Below, piece by piece: positions 42,466 to 50,482 of a stretch of DNA of 64,000 bases; the stretch's first letter is position 1; each line of letters starts with the position of its first letter. This stretch comes from Cellulophaga sp. 20_2_10. Lineage in GTDB: Bacteria; Bacteroidota; Bacteroidia; Flavobacteriales; Flavobacteriaceae. The DNA is taken from positions 33,561 to 97,560 of the forward strand of contig NZ_JAMCOJ010000002.1 in the NCBI RefSeq assembly GCF_023476645.1, read 5' to 3'. Below the pieces are notes generated by a model, which worked only from the letters and a program-made list of their open reading frames with translations, was not told where the DNA came from and made no database searches. The translations under genes and the position numbers were made by a program.

Positions 42466-42678
42466 AAGTGATAAGTTAAGAGTGATAAGTGAAAAACTAA
42501 AAGTGATAAGTTAAGAGTGATAAGTGAAAAACTAAAAGTGATAAGTGAAAAGTGATAAGTTAAGAGTGATAAGTGAAAAACTATAAGTGATAAGTTAAGA
42601 GTGATAAGTGAAAAATGAAGAGTGATAAGTTGAAAGTGAAAAGTTGAAAGTGAAGATTGGAAAACTAAAAGTGAAAAG
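42449..42678 (+). repeat. Degenerate tandem repeat array (unit about 35 bp) between cusA and the four-helix-bundle gene
   Basis: The segment is built from the words GTGAAAAACTAAAAGTGATA and AGTTAAGAGTGATAA repeated head to tail. There are about five full units of roughly 35 bp, one with a 14-bp insertion, ending in degenerate GTTGAAAGTGAAAA copies. The array is almost free of C. It begins inside the last codons of cusA and ends at the ATG of the next gene. It is not CRISPR, as there are no unique spacers. Slippage-driven expansion or a mobile-cassette border are both possible. Confidence 0.92.
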
Positions 42679-42680
42679 TT

Positions 42681-43034
42681 ATGGCAGAAAGTATTTTAAA
42701 AGAAAAGAGTTATGCCTTCGCAATTTTAATTGTTAAGTTATCACAGGTATTGGTTGCAGAAAAAAAGGAATATATTTTAAGCAAACAACTTTTGCGAAGT
42801 GGAACCGCTGTTGGAGCGTTAATTCGTGAGGCTGAATTTGCACAAAGTAAGCCTGATTTTATACATAAAATGAGTATTTCATTAAAAGAAGCTAATGAAT
42901 CTCTTTACTGGATAGACTTATTAAAAGATACAGGTTATATGAGTAAGCAAGAATATAATACCCATTATAATCTAAATAAAGAATTGGTAGCAATGTTAGT
43001 GAGTTCAATTAAAACTACAAAATCGCGATTGTAA
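42681..43034 (+). CDS. Four-helix-bundle protein (S23-like, TIGR02436 type)
   Basis: Protein of 117 residues that matches the four-helix-bundle family first seen inside 23S rRNA intervening sequences. Typical segments are SYAFAILIVKLSQVL, LSKQLLRSGTAVGALIREAEFAQS, FIHKMSISLKEANESLYWIDLL and the final LVAMLVSSIKTTKSRL. Function is unknown; members are common, scattered passengers in Bacteroidota genomes. Here it is flanked by a direct-repeat array on the left and related direct and inverted copies on the right, and it interrupts the cusA-TolC gene order. These features point to acquisition as a cassette. Confidence 0.9.
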   Translation: MAESILKEKSYAFAILIVKLSQVLVAEKKEYILSKQLLRSGTAVGALIREAEFAQSKPDFIHKMSISLKEANESLYWIDLLKDTGYMSKQEYNTHYNLNKELVAMLVSSIKTTKSRL

Positions 43035-43077
43035 TATGAAAATATTTAAAATCATAAAATTTAATAAAGAACAGACG

Positions 43078-43221
43078 AAAGTGAAAGGTGAAAACTTAGA
43101 AATAGATAAAACGAAGTTATTTATTTATTTAAACAAAATGTTAGCTTTTCGCTTTACAGTCTTCTCTTTTCGTTTAAAGAATGCTGTTATTTTTAGCTTT
43201 TCTCTTTTAACTTTTCACTTA
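43078..43221. repeat. Right-hand repeat copies, one direct and one inverted
   Basis: A direct copy (GAAAGTGAAAGGTGAAAACT, starting at 43078) and an inverted copy (43195-43221, reading TTAAGTGAAAAGTTAAAAG on the minus strand) lie just after the four-helix-bundle gene. Further inverted GAAAAG-type words lie at 43141-43180. The inverted copy codes for the h-region of the next protein's signal peptide. Confidence 0.7.
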
Positions 43222-44391
43222 AGTAATGGTCAGAAACTAGAAACATATATACATGAAGCTTTGGAGAACAGTCCAGAGATTCAGAAGTACCAGTTGCGTT
43301 ACGGTATTGCATCAGAAAAGGTAAACGAATCTAATACATTGCCAAATACAGATTTCTCTGCAGGTTATTTTGTGAGCGAGCCAGAGACAAAAACTGGTCC
43401 GCAACGCTTTAAATTATCGGCAAAACAAATGTTACCTTGGTTTGGGACTATTACTGCTAGAGAAAATTATGCAAGTTCATTAGCAGATGCAACCTTTGAA
43501 GACGTAGTTATAGCAAAGCGTAAATTGGTGGTTTCAGTAACACAGTCGTACTACAACCTTTACACATTAAAAGCAAAACAGACAGTTTTAAAAGAGAATT
43601 TTGAATTGCTAAAAACGTATGAGACTCTGGCTTTATCTTCTGTAGAAACAGGTGCTGCATCTGCAGTAGATGTGTTGCGTTTGCAAATGAGACAAAACGA
43701 GATAGAACAACTAAGACAAGTTTTAGAACAGCAATATGTAGGAGAACAAACTGTGTTTAATAAATTATTAAATAGAGCTAAAAAAGAAGAGGTTCATGTA
43801 GTAGAAACATTATTTCTTCCGACTAATGATATGCAAATTGTAGACAAAGATTTTACATTGCATCCAGAATTAATTAAGTATGATAAGTTGTATCAATCTA
43901 TAGAAAAATCTGAATTGTTAAACCAGAAAGAACGTAAGCCTCTACTAGGTTTTGGAATAGATTACATAGCGGTTACAGAATTGCCTAATCAGAGTTTTAC
44001 AGACAATGGTAAAGATGTATTAATGCCAATGGTAGCATTGTCTATTCCTATTTTTAATAAAAGTTATAAATCTAAAACCAAACAAAATGAGCTTTTACAG
44101 CAAGAAATTGTACAGCAAAAACAAGAACGATTAAATGTTTTGGAAACACAATTAAGTAAAGCGGTAACAAATTTAAATGCAGCTAAAATTAATTACAATA
44201 CACAACTTAAAAATATACAGCAAGCGAAAGATGCAGAAGAAATTTTAATAAGAAGTTACGAGACGGGAACAATAGATTTTAATGACGTATTAGATGTACA
44301 AGAATTGCAGTTAAAGTTTCAGATAAATCAGATTGATGCAGTCTATAACTATTATTTACAGTTTGCAATAATTAACTATTTAACACAGTAA
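43138..44391 (+). CDS. TolC family outer-membrane efflux protein (CusC role)
   Basis: Outer-membrane channel partner of the RND pump. The mature part (from QKLETYIHEAL) shows the TolC-type helical repeats, NSPEIQKYQLRYG, SYYNLYTLKAKQTVL, LRLQMRQNEIEQL and FNDVLDVQELQLKFQ, with strong coiled-coil content near 330-400. I prefer the ATG at 43138 because it directly precedes a signal-like segment (KNAVIFSFSLLTFHLSNGQ). An in-frame ATG at 43036, 2 nt after the previous stop, would add 34 charged residues encoded by repeat-like DNA. The signal peptide itself is encoded by the inverted repeat copy. The regulator gene follows after 2 nt. Confidence 0.85.
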   Translation: MLAFRFTVFSFRLKNAVIFSFSLLTFHLSNGQKLETYIHEALENSPEIQKYQLRYGIASEKVNESNTLPNTDFSAGYFVSEPETKTGPQRFKLSAKQMLPWFGTITARENYASSLADATFEDVVIAKRKLVVSVTQSYYNLYTLKAKQTVLKENFELLKTYETLALSSVETGAASAVDVLRLQMRQNEIEQLRQVLEQQYVGEQTVFNKLLNRAKKEEVHVVETLFLPTNDMQIVDKDFTLHPELIKYDKLYQSIEKSELLNQKERKPLLGFGIDYIAVTELPNQSFTDNGKDVLMPMVALSIPIFNKSYKSKTKQNELLQQEIVQQKQERLNVLETQLSKAVTNLNAAKINYNTQLKNIQQAKDAEEILIRSYETGTIDFNDVLDVQELQLKFQINQIDAVYNYYLQFAIINYLTQ

Positions 44392-44393
44392 TA

Positions 44394-44948
44394 ATGGAAA
44401 CTATCTATATAAAAAATATGGTTTGTAATCGCTGTATAGTATCGGTTTTAAATATTTTTAAAACTGAAGATTACACTGTGGAATCTTTAAAATTAGGGGA
44501 GGTTGTAGCCATTAAAGGGCTAAAAAGTGAGTTTGGTAATTTAAGCTATGCTCTTGAAAAAGCTGGTTTTGAAATTATAGAGAATGATAATGATGCTTTA
44601 ATAGAAAAAATAAAGGTTGCTATAATTCATAAAATTGAAATAGGAGAAACAGCGAATTTGTTTCAGGCATTAGCAGTGAAATTTAGTAAAACAGAAGCCG
44701 CTCTAAGTAAACTTTTTAGTAAATCTGAAGGGTTAACCTTGGAGAAATATACCATCAACCTAAAAATTGAAAAAGTAAAAGAACACATACAATTAGGGCA
44801 ATTAAATTTTTCTGAAATAGCTTATAGCTTAAATTATAAAACAAGCAGCCATTTAGCGCGACAGTTTAAGGCTGTTACAGGAATGTCTATGAGCAATTAT
44901 AAAAGCCTAGGAAGTTGGGATAGAAAGACATTAGACAGAATTGTATAA
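44394..44948 (+). CDS. HMA-like domain fused to AraC-type HTH, putative metal-responsive regulator
   Basis: Small regulator of 184 residues. Residues 1 to about 65 resemble a heavy-metal-associated ferredoxin-like domain with the CxxC pair C11 and C14 (KNMVCNRC) and the downstream pattern LKLGEVVAIKG. Residues about 85-184 form an AraC-type double helix-turn-helix with EKYTINLKIEKVKEHI and FSEIAYSLNYKTSSHLARQF, ending GMSMSNYKSLG. The join suggests that copper binding at CxxC controls DNA binding directly. It lies between the TolC-like gene and copA, both of which it probably regulates. This form occurs in Bacteroidota metal loci; its metal specificity is inferred. Confidence 0.85.
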   Translation: METIYIKNMVCNRCIVSVLNIFKTEDYTVESLKLGEVVAIKGLKSEFGNLSYALEKAGFEIIENDNDALIEKIKVAIIHKIEIGETANLFQALAVKFSKTEAALSKLFSKSEGLTLEKYTINLKIEKVKEHIQLGQLNFSEIAYSLNYKTSSHLARQFKAVTGMSMSNYKSLGSWDRKTLDRIV

Positions 44949-44990
44949 ATAAGAATCGGAATTGTGAAAACCAAAGAAGAAGCATTTATT

Positions 44991-44998
44991 TAATTTTG
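44991..44998 (+). promoter_or_regulatory. Putative -7 element of copA
   Basis: TAATTTTG is an exact TAnnTTTG match 20 nt before the copA ATG. No good -33 box lies at the normal distance, which would fit an activator-dependent promoter. Confidence 0.45.
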
Positions 44999-45018
44999 TA
45001 GTATAAAAAGAAGACAGA

Positions 45019-47514
45019 ATGAAACATACATATCACATACACGGAATGACTTGTAATGGTTGTCGTGGCCACGTAGAAAAAACACTTTCTAATATAGACG
45101 GAGTAACTAATGCTGCGGTTAATTTAGAAAAAGCTGAAGCTATTATAGAAATGGAATCTCATATAGCATTAGAAACTTTAGCAGAAGCATTAAAAAACGA
45201 TGGCGGTAGATATAGTATACATAATTTAGGTGAGCACGTGCATACTCCTAAAAAGGAAGCGCAACCCAAAGGGCAAGGAACAGGTGTTTTTTATTGCCCA
45301 ATGCATTGTGAAGAAGATAAAACATATGATAAGGCTGGCGACTGTCCAGTGTGCGGTATGGACTTGGTAGAGGAACAGAATTTAAACGCTGTTGCAGAAC
45401 AACAATATACGTGCCCTATGCACCCAGAGGTTGTAAAAGACGAACCTGGCGATTGTCCTATTTGTGGTATGGATTTAGTGCCAATGAAGCCTAGTCTTTC
45501 TGCTGAAGAAAAAACATATAACAAGCTAATTCGTAAGTTTTGGATTGCATTAGGGTTTACATTGCCTGTTTTTTTAATAGCAATGAGCGAGATGCTTCCG
45601 AACAACCCATTGTACACTATTCTGGACCAGAAATATTGGAATTGGGTGCAATTAGTACTTTCTATTCCTGTTGTTTTTTACGCAACTTGGATGTTTTTTG
45701 AGCGTGCTTACAGAAGTGTAAAGACGTGGAATTTAAATATGTTTACGCTTATAGGCATTGGTGCAGGTGTAGCTTGGTTGTTTAGTGTGTTTGGCTTACT
45801 AGTCCCAGATTTCTTTCCGGCCGAGTTTAAAACAGAAAGCGGTGCAGTACACGTTTATTTTGAGGCTGCTACGGTAATATTAACGTTGGTTTTAATGGGG
45901 CAAGTGTTAGAGGCACGTGCGCATAGTAAAACAAATGCAGCAGTAAAAGAGTTACTTAAATTAGCACCTAACAAAGCAGTTAAAGTTGTAAACGGAGTAG
46001 AAGAAGAGGTTTCTATAAATGCCGTTGTTAAAGGCGATATTTTAAGAGTTAAACCAGGTGAAAAAATACCGGTAGACGGTTTTATTACAGAAGGGAAAAC
46101 GACGGTAGATGAATCTATGATTTCTGGTGAACCAATTGCTGTAAGTAAAACAGTAAAAGATGAGGTTAGCAGTGGAACTATGAACGGTAATCAATCTTTT
46201 TTAATGCAAGCAGAAAAAGTGGGTGCAGATACATTGCTTTCTCAGATTGTAAAAATGGTGAATGATGCTAGTCGTAGTAGAGCGCCAATTCAGAAATTAG
46301 CAGATAAAGTATCTGGTTATTTTGTGCCAATTGTAGTATTTATTTCTATAGTTACATTTATAGTTTGGGCAGTTTTTGGTCCAGATCCAGCTTATGTTTT
46401 TGCATTGGTAAATGCTATTGCGGTTTTAATTATCGCGTGCCCTTGTGCGTTGGGTTTAGCAACGCCAATGTCTATTATGGTAGGCGTTGGTAAAGGAGCA
46501 CAAAATGGTGTTTTAATTAAAAATGCAGAGGCTTTAGAATTAATGAATAAGGTAGATACATTAATTGTAGACAAAACAGGAACCATTACAGAGGGGAAAC
46601 CTACAGTAGAAAAAGTAGGTGGTTTTTCGGCTGATTTTACCACAGATAAAATTACACAGTATATCGCTTCTTTAAATAGTTCTAGTGAGCACCCTTTAGC
46701 AGAGGCAACTGTAAATTATGGTAAAGAAAAAGGTGTTACAGTTTTAAAGGTAGATGAATTTAATGCGGTAACAGGAAAAGGAGTAGAAGGTGTTGTAGCC
46801 GCTAAAAAAATAAGCCTAGGTAATGCTAAAATGATGGAGTTTGCCAATGCTGCTATTTCTCCTTCAATGAAAGAAGAAGTTCAAGTGTTTCAAAAACAAG
46901 GAAAAACAGTTTCTTACGTAGCAATAGAGACTTCTATTATTGGCTATGTTGTTATAGCAGATAAAATTAAAGAAACCAGTGCTAAAGCTATTAAAGAATT
47001 ACAAGATAGAGGCATTGCTGTAATTATGCTTACAGGTGATAATTATGACACAGCAAAGGCTGTAGCAGACGCACTTAATTTAACCTCTTTTAAAGCTGGT
47101 ATGTTACCACAAAACAAGTTAGAAGAAGTTGAAAAACTACAAAAGCAAGGTAAAATAGTAGCTATGGCTGGTGATGGAATTAATGATGCACCTGCTTTAG
47201 CAAAAAGTAGCGTTGGTATAGCAATGGGCACAGGTACAGATGTTGCTATAGAGAGCGCAATGATTACACTTGTAAAAGGAGATTTACACGGTATAGTTAA
47301 AGCGCATAATTTAAGTGATGCAGTACTTAAAAATATTAAGCAAAACTTATTCTTTGCGCTAATCTATAATACTATTGGTGTGCCAATTGCTGCAGGTGTT
47401 TTATATCCTGTTTTTGGGTTGTTATTATCTCCAATGATAGCTGCTTTGGCTATGAGTTTTAGTTCAGTTTCTGTAATTGCAAATGCATTGCGATTAAAAA
47501 ATATAAAAATATAG
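45019..47514 (+). CDS. copA: Copper-exporting P-type ATPase with HMA and two CPMH/CPIC modules
   Basis: P1B-type ATPase of 831 residues that exports Cu(I) from the cytoplasm. The N-terminal HMA domain has C12-x2-C15 (GMTCNGC). Two consecutive heavy-metal-binding modules follow at about 92-121 (CPMHC...CPVCGMDL) and 131-160 (CPMHP...CPICGMDL). The core has TGE-type SGEP near 374-377, the membrane motif CPC near 474-476, DKTGT near 518, the SEHP motif and GDGINDAPALA. It differs from CcoI in this window by the CPC-ALG context and the extra modules, so it is the detoxification pump. The CusB gene starts right after its stop. Confidence 0.94.
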   Translation: MKHTYHIHGMTCNGCRGHVEKTLSNIDGVTNAAVNLEKAEAIIEMESHIALETLAEALKNDGGRYSIHNLGEHVHTPKKEAQPKGQGTGVFYCPMHCEEDKTYDKAGDCPVCGMDLVEEQNLNAVAEQQYTCPMHPEVVKDEPGDCPICGMDLVPMKPSLSAEEKTYNKLIRKFWIALGFTLPVFLIAMSEMLPNNPLYTILDQKYWNWVQLVLSIPVVFYATWMFFERAYRSVKTWNLNMFTLIGIGAGVAWLFSVFGLLVPDFFPAEFKTESGAVHVYFEAATVILTLVLMGQVLEARAHSKTNAAVKELLKLAPNKAVKVVNGVEEEVSINAVVKGDILRVKPGEKIPVDGFITEGKTTVDESMISGEPIAVSKTVKDEVSSGTMNGNQSFLMQAEKVGADTLLSQIVKMVNDASRSRAPIQKLADKVSGYFVPIVVFISIVTFIVWAVFGPDPAYVFALVNAIAVLIIACPCALGLATPMSIMVGVGKGAQNGVLIKNAEALELMNKVDTLIVDKTGTITEGKPTVEKVGGFSADFTTDKITQYIASLNSSSEHPLAEATVNYGKEKGVTVLKVDEFNAVTGKGVEGVVAAKKISLGNAKMMEFANAAISPSMKEEVQVFQKQGKTVSYVAIETSIIGYVVIADKIKETSAKAIKELQDRGIAVIMLTGDNYDTAKAVADALNLTSFKAGMLPQNKLEEVEKLQKQGKIVAMAGDGINDAPALAKSSVGIAMGTGTDVAIESAMITLVKGDLHGIVKAHNLSDAVLKNIKQNLFFALIYNTIGVPIAAGVLYPVFGLLLSPMIAALAMSFSSVSVIANALRLKNIKI

Positions 47515-49281
47515 ATGATGAAAAAATATCTAGTGTATGCGGTTATTTTAGTTGTGGGGCTTTTGTTGGGAAAACTTTTTTTTGGCGGAACAATGGAAGT
47601 ACAAAAAACTAAAGATAATCATAACCATAATGAAACTTCAATGGTTAATGAAATGTGGACGTGCTCTATGCATCCACAGATTATGCAACCAGAAGCTGGC
47701 GATTGTCCTATTTGTGGTATGGATTTAATTCCTGCAGAAACTAGTGCAGAAGGTTTGTTAGCAGATCAATTTAAGCTGACAAAAAATGCAATGGCTTTAG
47801 CTAATATACAAACCACAGTTGTTGGACAAAGTAGTGCAGATAACAATGATGGTATAACGCTATCTGGTAAGGTTGTAATTAATGATGATGAGACGGCTAT
47901 ACAACCAGCTCATTTTAATGGTAGAATAGAAAAGTTATATGTTACCTCTCTAGGTGAAAAAGTGAGTAGAGGACAGGCTGTTGCTAAAATATATTCACCC
48001 GAGTTAATTGCAGCGCAACAAGAGCTAATTACGGCATATAAATTAAGAGCATCACAACCACAATTATACAAAGCTGTACAAGCAAAATTTAAAAATTGGA
48101 AAGTACACGGGTCACAATTAGAAGAGGTTGTAAAAACAGGTAATGTAAAAACTAGTTTCACAATATATTCTCACGTGTCTGGTGTGGTAACAGAAATTGC
48201 TGTGAGTGATGGGGCCCATATTATGGATGGTAAACCTATTTTTAAAGTATCTAACTTAAATACGGTTTGGGCAAATTTTGATGTATACGAAAATCAAATT
48301 TCATTATTTAAAAAAGGTCAAAATATTAAAGTAGTAACCAAGGCATATCCCGATAAATTTTTTAATGCAAAGGTGTCTTATATAGACCCTATTTTAAATT
48401 CGCAAACCAGAACAGTAATACTTAGGACTGTTCTAAGTAATAAAGACAATGTGTTTAAGCCGGGAATGTTTGTAGAAGGTAAAATACAAACAGGTACAGA
48501 GACAACAAAACAGGTTGTAGTTGTACCTGCATCGGCAGTTTTGTGGACAGGTAAGCGTTCCGTGGTATATACAAAAGCTACCGCTAACGAACCCGTTTTT
48601 GAAATGAAAGAAATTGAACTTGGTGCTAAAATTGGAGATAATTACCAGGTTATAAGCGGATTAGATAATGGAGATGAGGTGGTAACCAATGGAGCTTTTA
48701 CTGTAGATGCTGCGGCACAACTACAAGGAAAAAAATCTATGATGAATAAGTCGGGCGGAAAAGCAACTACGGGCCACGAAGGCCATATGAAAATGCAATC
48801 TAATAAAGGGGCTAAAAACGTGAGAATTAAAGTGTCTGAAGATTTTCAGGCTCAGCTAGCAGCTGTTTTGGAATCTTATATTTTAGTAAAGGATGATTTA
48901 GTTAATGAGAGTACAATAGCATCAAGCAAGAATGCAAAAGCAATGCTTAAACAAATAGAAAAAGTAAATTTGAAGCTTTTAAAAACTGAAGATGCTCTTA
49001 AAGAAGGAGAATTATTTATCAGTCCTATAAAACAAGAAACAGAACTTTTTGTAGCATCAGAAGATATAAAAGAACAACGTAAACATTTTCAAAATATATC
49101 AGCAAAACTATTAAGTGCTATAGAAGTTTTTGGAGTTAATAAAAAAATATACAGCCATTTTTGTCCAATGGCAGACAGTAATAAAGGTGCTTTTTGGTTA
49201 AGTAAAGAAGAAAGTATTGTTAATCCATATTTTGGAAAAGCAATGCTTAATTGTGGTGAAATTAGTAAAATTATAGAATAA
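47515..49281 (+). CDS. cusB: RND efflux periplasmic adaptor (CusB type) with metal-binding module and DUF3347
   Basis: Membrane-fusion protein of 588 residues. After an N-terminal anchor (about 4-22) it has a heavy-metal-binding module at about 47-73 (CSMHP...CPICGMDL). The adaptor core (beta-barrel, lipoyl, hairpin; GRIEKLYVTSLGEKVSRGQ) reaches to about 410. A His/Met-rich linker (GHEGHMKMQ) leads to a C-terminal DUF3347-type helical domain (about 440-588) with HFCPMAD. These features fit delivery of periplasmic copper to the CusA-TolC-like pump. The start ATG directly abuts the copA stop. Confidence 0.92.
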   Translation: MMKKYLVYAVILVVGLLLGKLFFGGTMEVQKTKDNHNHNETSMVNEMWTCSMHPQIMQPEAGDCPICGMDLIPAETSAEGLLADQFKLTKNAMALANIQTTVVGQSSADNNDGITLSGKVVINDDETAIQPAHFNGRIEKLYVTSLGEKVSRGQAVAKIYSPELIAAQQELITAYKLRASQPQLYKAVQAKFKNWKVHGSQLEEVVKTGNVKTSFTIYSHVSGVVTEIAVSDGAHIMDGKPIFKVSNLNTVWANFDVYENQISLFKKGQNIKVVTKAYPDKFFNAKVSYIDPILNSQTRTVILRTVLSNKDNVFKPGMFVEGKIQTGTETTKQVVVVPASAVLWTGKRSVVYTKATANEPVFEMKEIELGAKIGDNYQVISGLDNGDEVVTNGAFTVDAAAQLQGKKSMMNKSGGKATTGHEGHMKMQSNKGAKNVRIKVSEDFQAQLAAVLESYILVKDDLVNESTIASSKNAKAMLKQIEKVNLKLLKTEDALKEGELFISPIKQETELFVASEDIKEQRKHFQNISAKLLSAIEVFGVNKKIYSHFCPMADSNKGAFWLSKEESIVNPYFGKAMLNCGEISKIIE

Positions 49282-49324
49282 GAATACAAAAACAATTATA
49301 GTAACAACTAAATAATTAACTATT

Positions 49325-49741
49325 ATGAAAAAGATGATTTTGAGTATAACTGTATTAAGTGTGTTAGCCTTTGCAAGTTGTAAAAACGAAGCAAAGCAAC
49401 CAACAGAGGAAGCTAATGAAACTACAACAGTGGCCGTAGAAAATGAATTAGCTACGACTAAAGCTACTTTTGGTGTGCGTGGCAACTGTGGTATGTGTAA
49501 AAGTACTATAGAAAAAGCCGCAAAGTCCGTAGATGGAGTTTCTAGTGCAAACTGGGATGTAAAAAAGAAACAAATTACGGTAGCTTTTAATGGTGATAAA
49601 ACAAATGAAACTGCTTTGCATAATGCTATAGCGGCTTCTGGTTACGATACTGATAAATCTGTAGGTCGTGAAGACGCTTACAAAGAATTACCTGCTTGTT
49701 GTAAATACGATCACGAAATGGCAATGAGTTTAGAAGAATAG
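49325..49741 (+). CDS. Lipoprotein with HMA domain, periplasmic metal chaperone
   Basis: Protein of 138 residues with a lipoprotein signal peptide (MKKMILSITVLSVLAFASC, lipidated C19). After a short Thr/Glu-rich linker comes an HMA domain with GNCGMCKSTIE (C56 and C59), and a C-terminal ACCKYDHEM stretch that adds Cys and His. It probably carries copper in the periplasm for the CusB/CusA pump, like CusF but of a different fold. It is the last gene of the metal operon and a terminator follows. Confidence 0.88.
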   Translation: MKKMILSITVLSVLAFASCKNEAKQPTEEANETTTVAVENELATTKATFGVRGNCGMCKSTIEKAAKSVDGVSSANWDVKKKQITVAFNGDKTNETALHNAIAASGYDTDKSVGREDAYKELPACCKYDHEMAMSLEE

Positions 49742-49762
49742 GGAAACTATTTTTAAAAATGG

Positions 49763-49805
49763 AAAAGCACTAAATCCTTGCATAGGTTTTGGTGCTTTTT
49801 TTAGT
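49763..49805 (+). terminator. Terminator of the metal-efflux operon
   Basis: An imperfect 15-bp stem (49763-49777 with 49785-49799, one mismatch and one G-T pair) is followed by T-rich sequence. The next gene is convergent. Confidence 0.7.
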
Positions 49806-49816
49806 TATAATTATGC

Positions 49817-50482
49817 CTAGTAAATTCGCAACAACTGTTTTAAAGTAGAAATATTTTTCTCTTTTAATTTTGATAAAATCTTTAGAAAGGCGATCGCAGT
49901 AATATAGGCATCACCAAGAGCAGTATGTCTGTCTTTTACAGAAAGATTAAACTTTTCTGCCAATTCATCTAAAGAGTAATGCTCTTTTTTCACTAATAAA
50001 TTAGAGCGTATAAGTGTTTTTTTATACAGAGTAGATGTGTCTAGTATTTTGTTTTTAAGCTTAGGTAAACTATAACGTTCTAGAGCTGTATTTATAAAAG
50101 TAACATCAAAACCTGCGTGATGAGCTACAATAACACTATTTCCTAAGTACGCTAGAAATAATTTTAAAGTTTCTAATTCTTCTAACCTAGTGGCTTTACC
50201 TTCTTTTAAAATTCCGTGTATCTCTGCAGTTTGTTGGTTGTAGTGATCTTGATGTATAAACACCTCAAAACTATCGCCTACATTAATATCATTATTCTTA
50301 AGTTTTAATGCGCCAATACAAAGCATGCGATCTTCTTCATAACTAAAACCAGTAGTTTCTGTATCTAGAACAACAAAGGTTATATCTTCTATTTTTTCTG
50401 GGAGCTTAGCATCAAAAAGATTTTCATAACTACGCCAATAGTCTGGTAAGTCTAACTTACTTTTTTTAAAGAAGTTTCTCAT
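49817..50482 (-). CDS. DnaQ-like 3'-5' exonuclease (DEDDh)
   Basis: Exonuclease-domain protein of 221 residues. Motif I is VVLDTETTGF with D40 and E42, motif II is the AHHAGFDVTFINTALE region, and motif III is DRHTALGDA with the His/Asp pair near 191-196. It is shorter than a full DNA polymerase III epsilon subunit with its alpha-binding tail. Its start overlaps the end of the cNMP/CBS/DUF294 gene by 4 nt (ATGA), so the two are translationally coupled. The recurrent pairing suggests a joint role, possibly degradation of RNA or a nucleotide in response to a signal, which is unproven. Confidence 0.9.
   Translation of the reverse strand: MRNFFKKSKLDLPDYWRSYENLFDAKLPEKIEDITFVVLDTETTGFSYEEDRMLCIGALKLKNNDINVGDSFEVFIHQDHYNQQTAEIHGILKEGKATRLEELETLKLFLAYLGNSVIVAHHAGFDVTFINTALERYSLPKLKNKILDTSTLYKKTLIRSNLLVKKEHYSLDELAEKFNLSVKDRHTALGDAYITAIAFLKILSKLKEKNISTLKQLLRIY

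Noticed and set aside
42449-42678. CRISPR array
   Set aside because: The units run head to tail without unique spacers, drift in sequence and length, and no cas gene is nearby.
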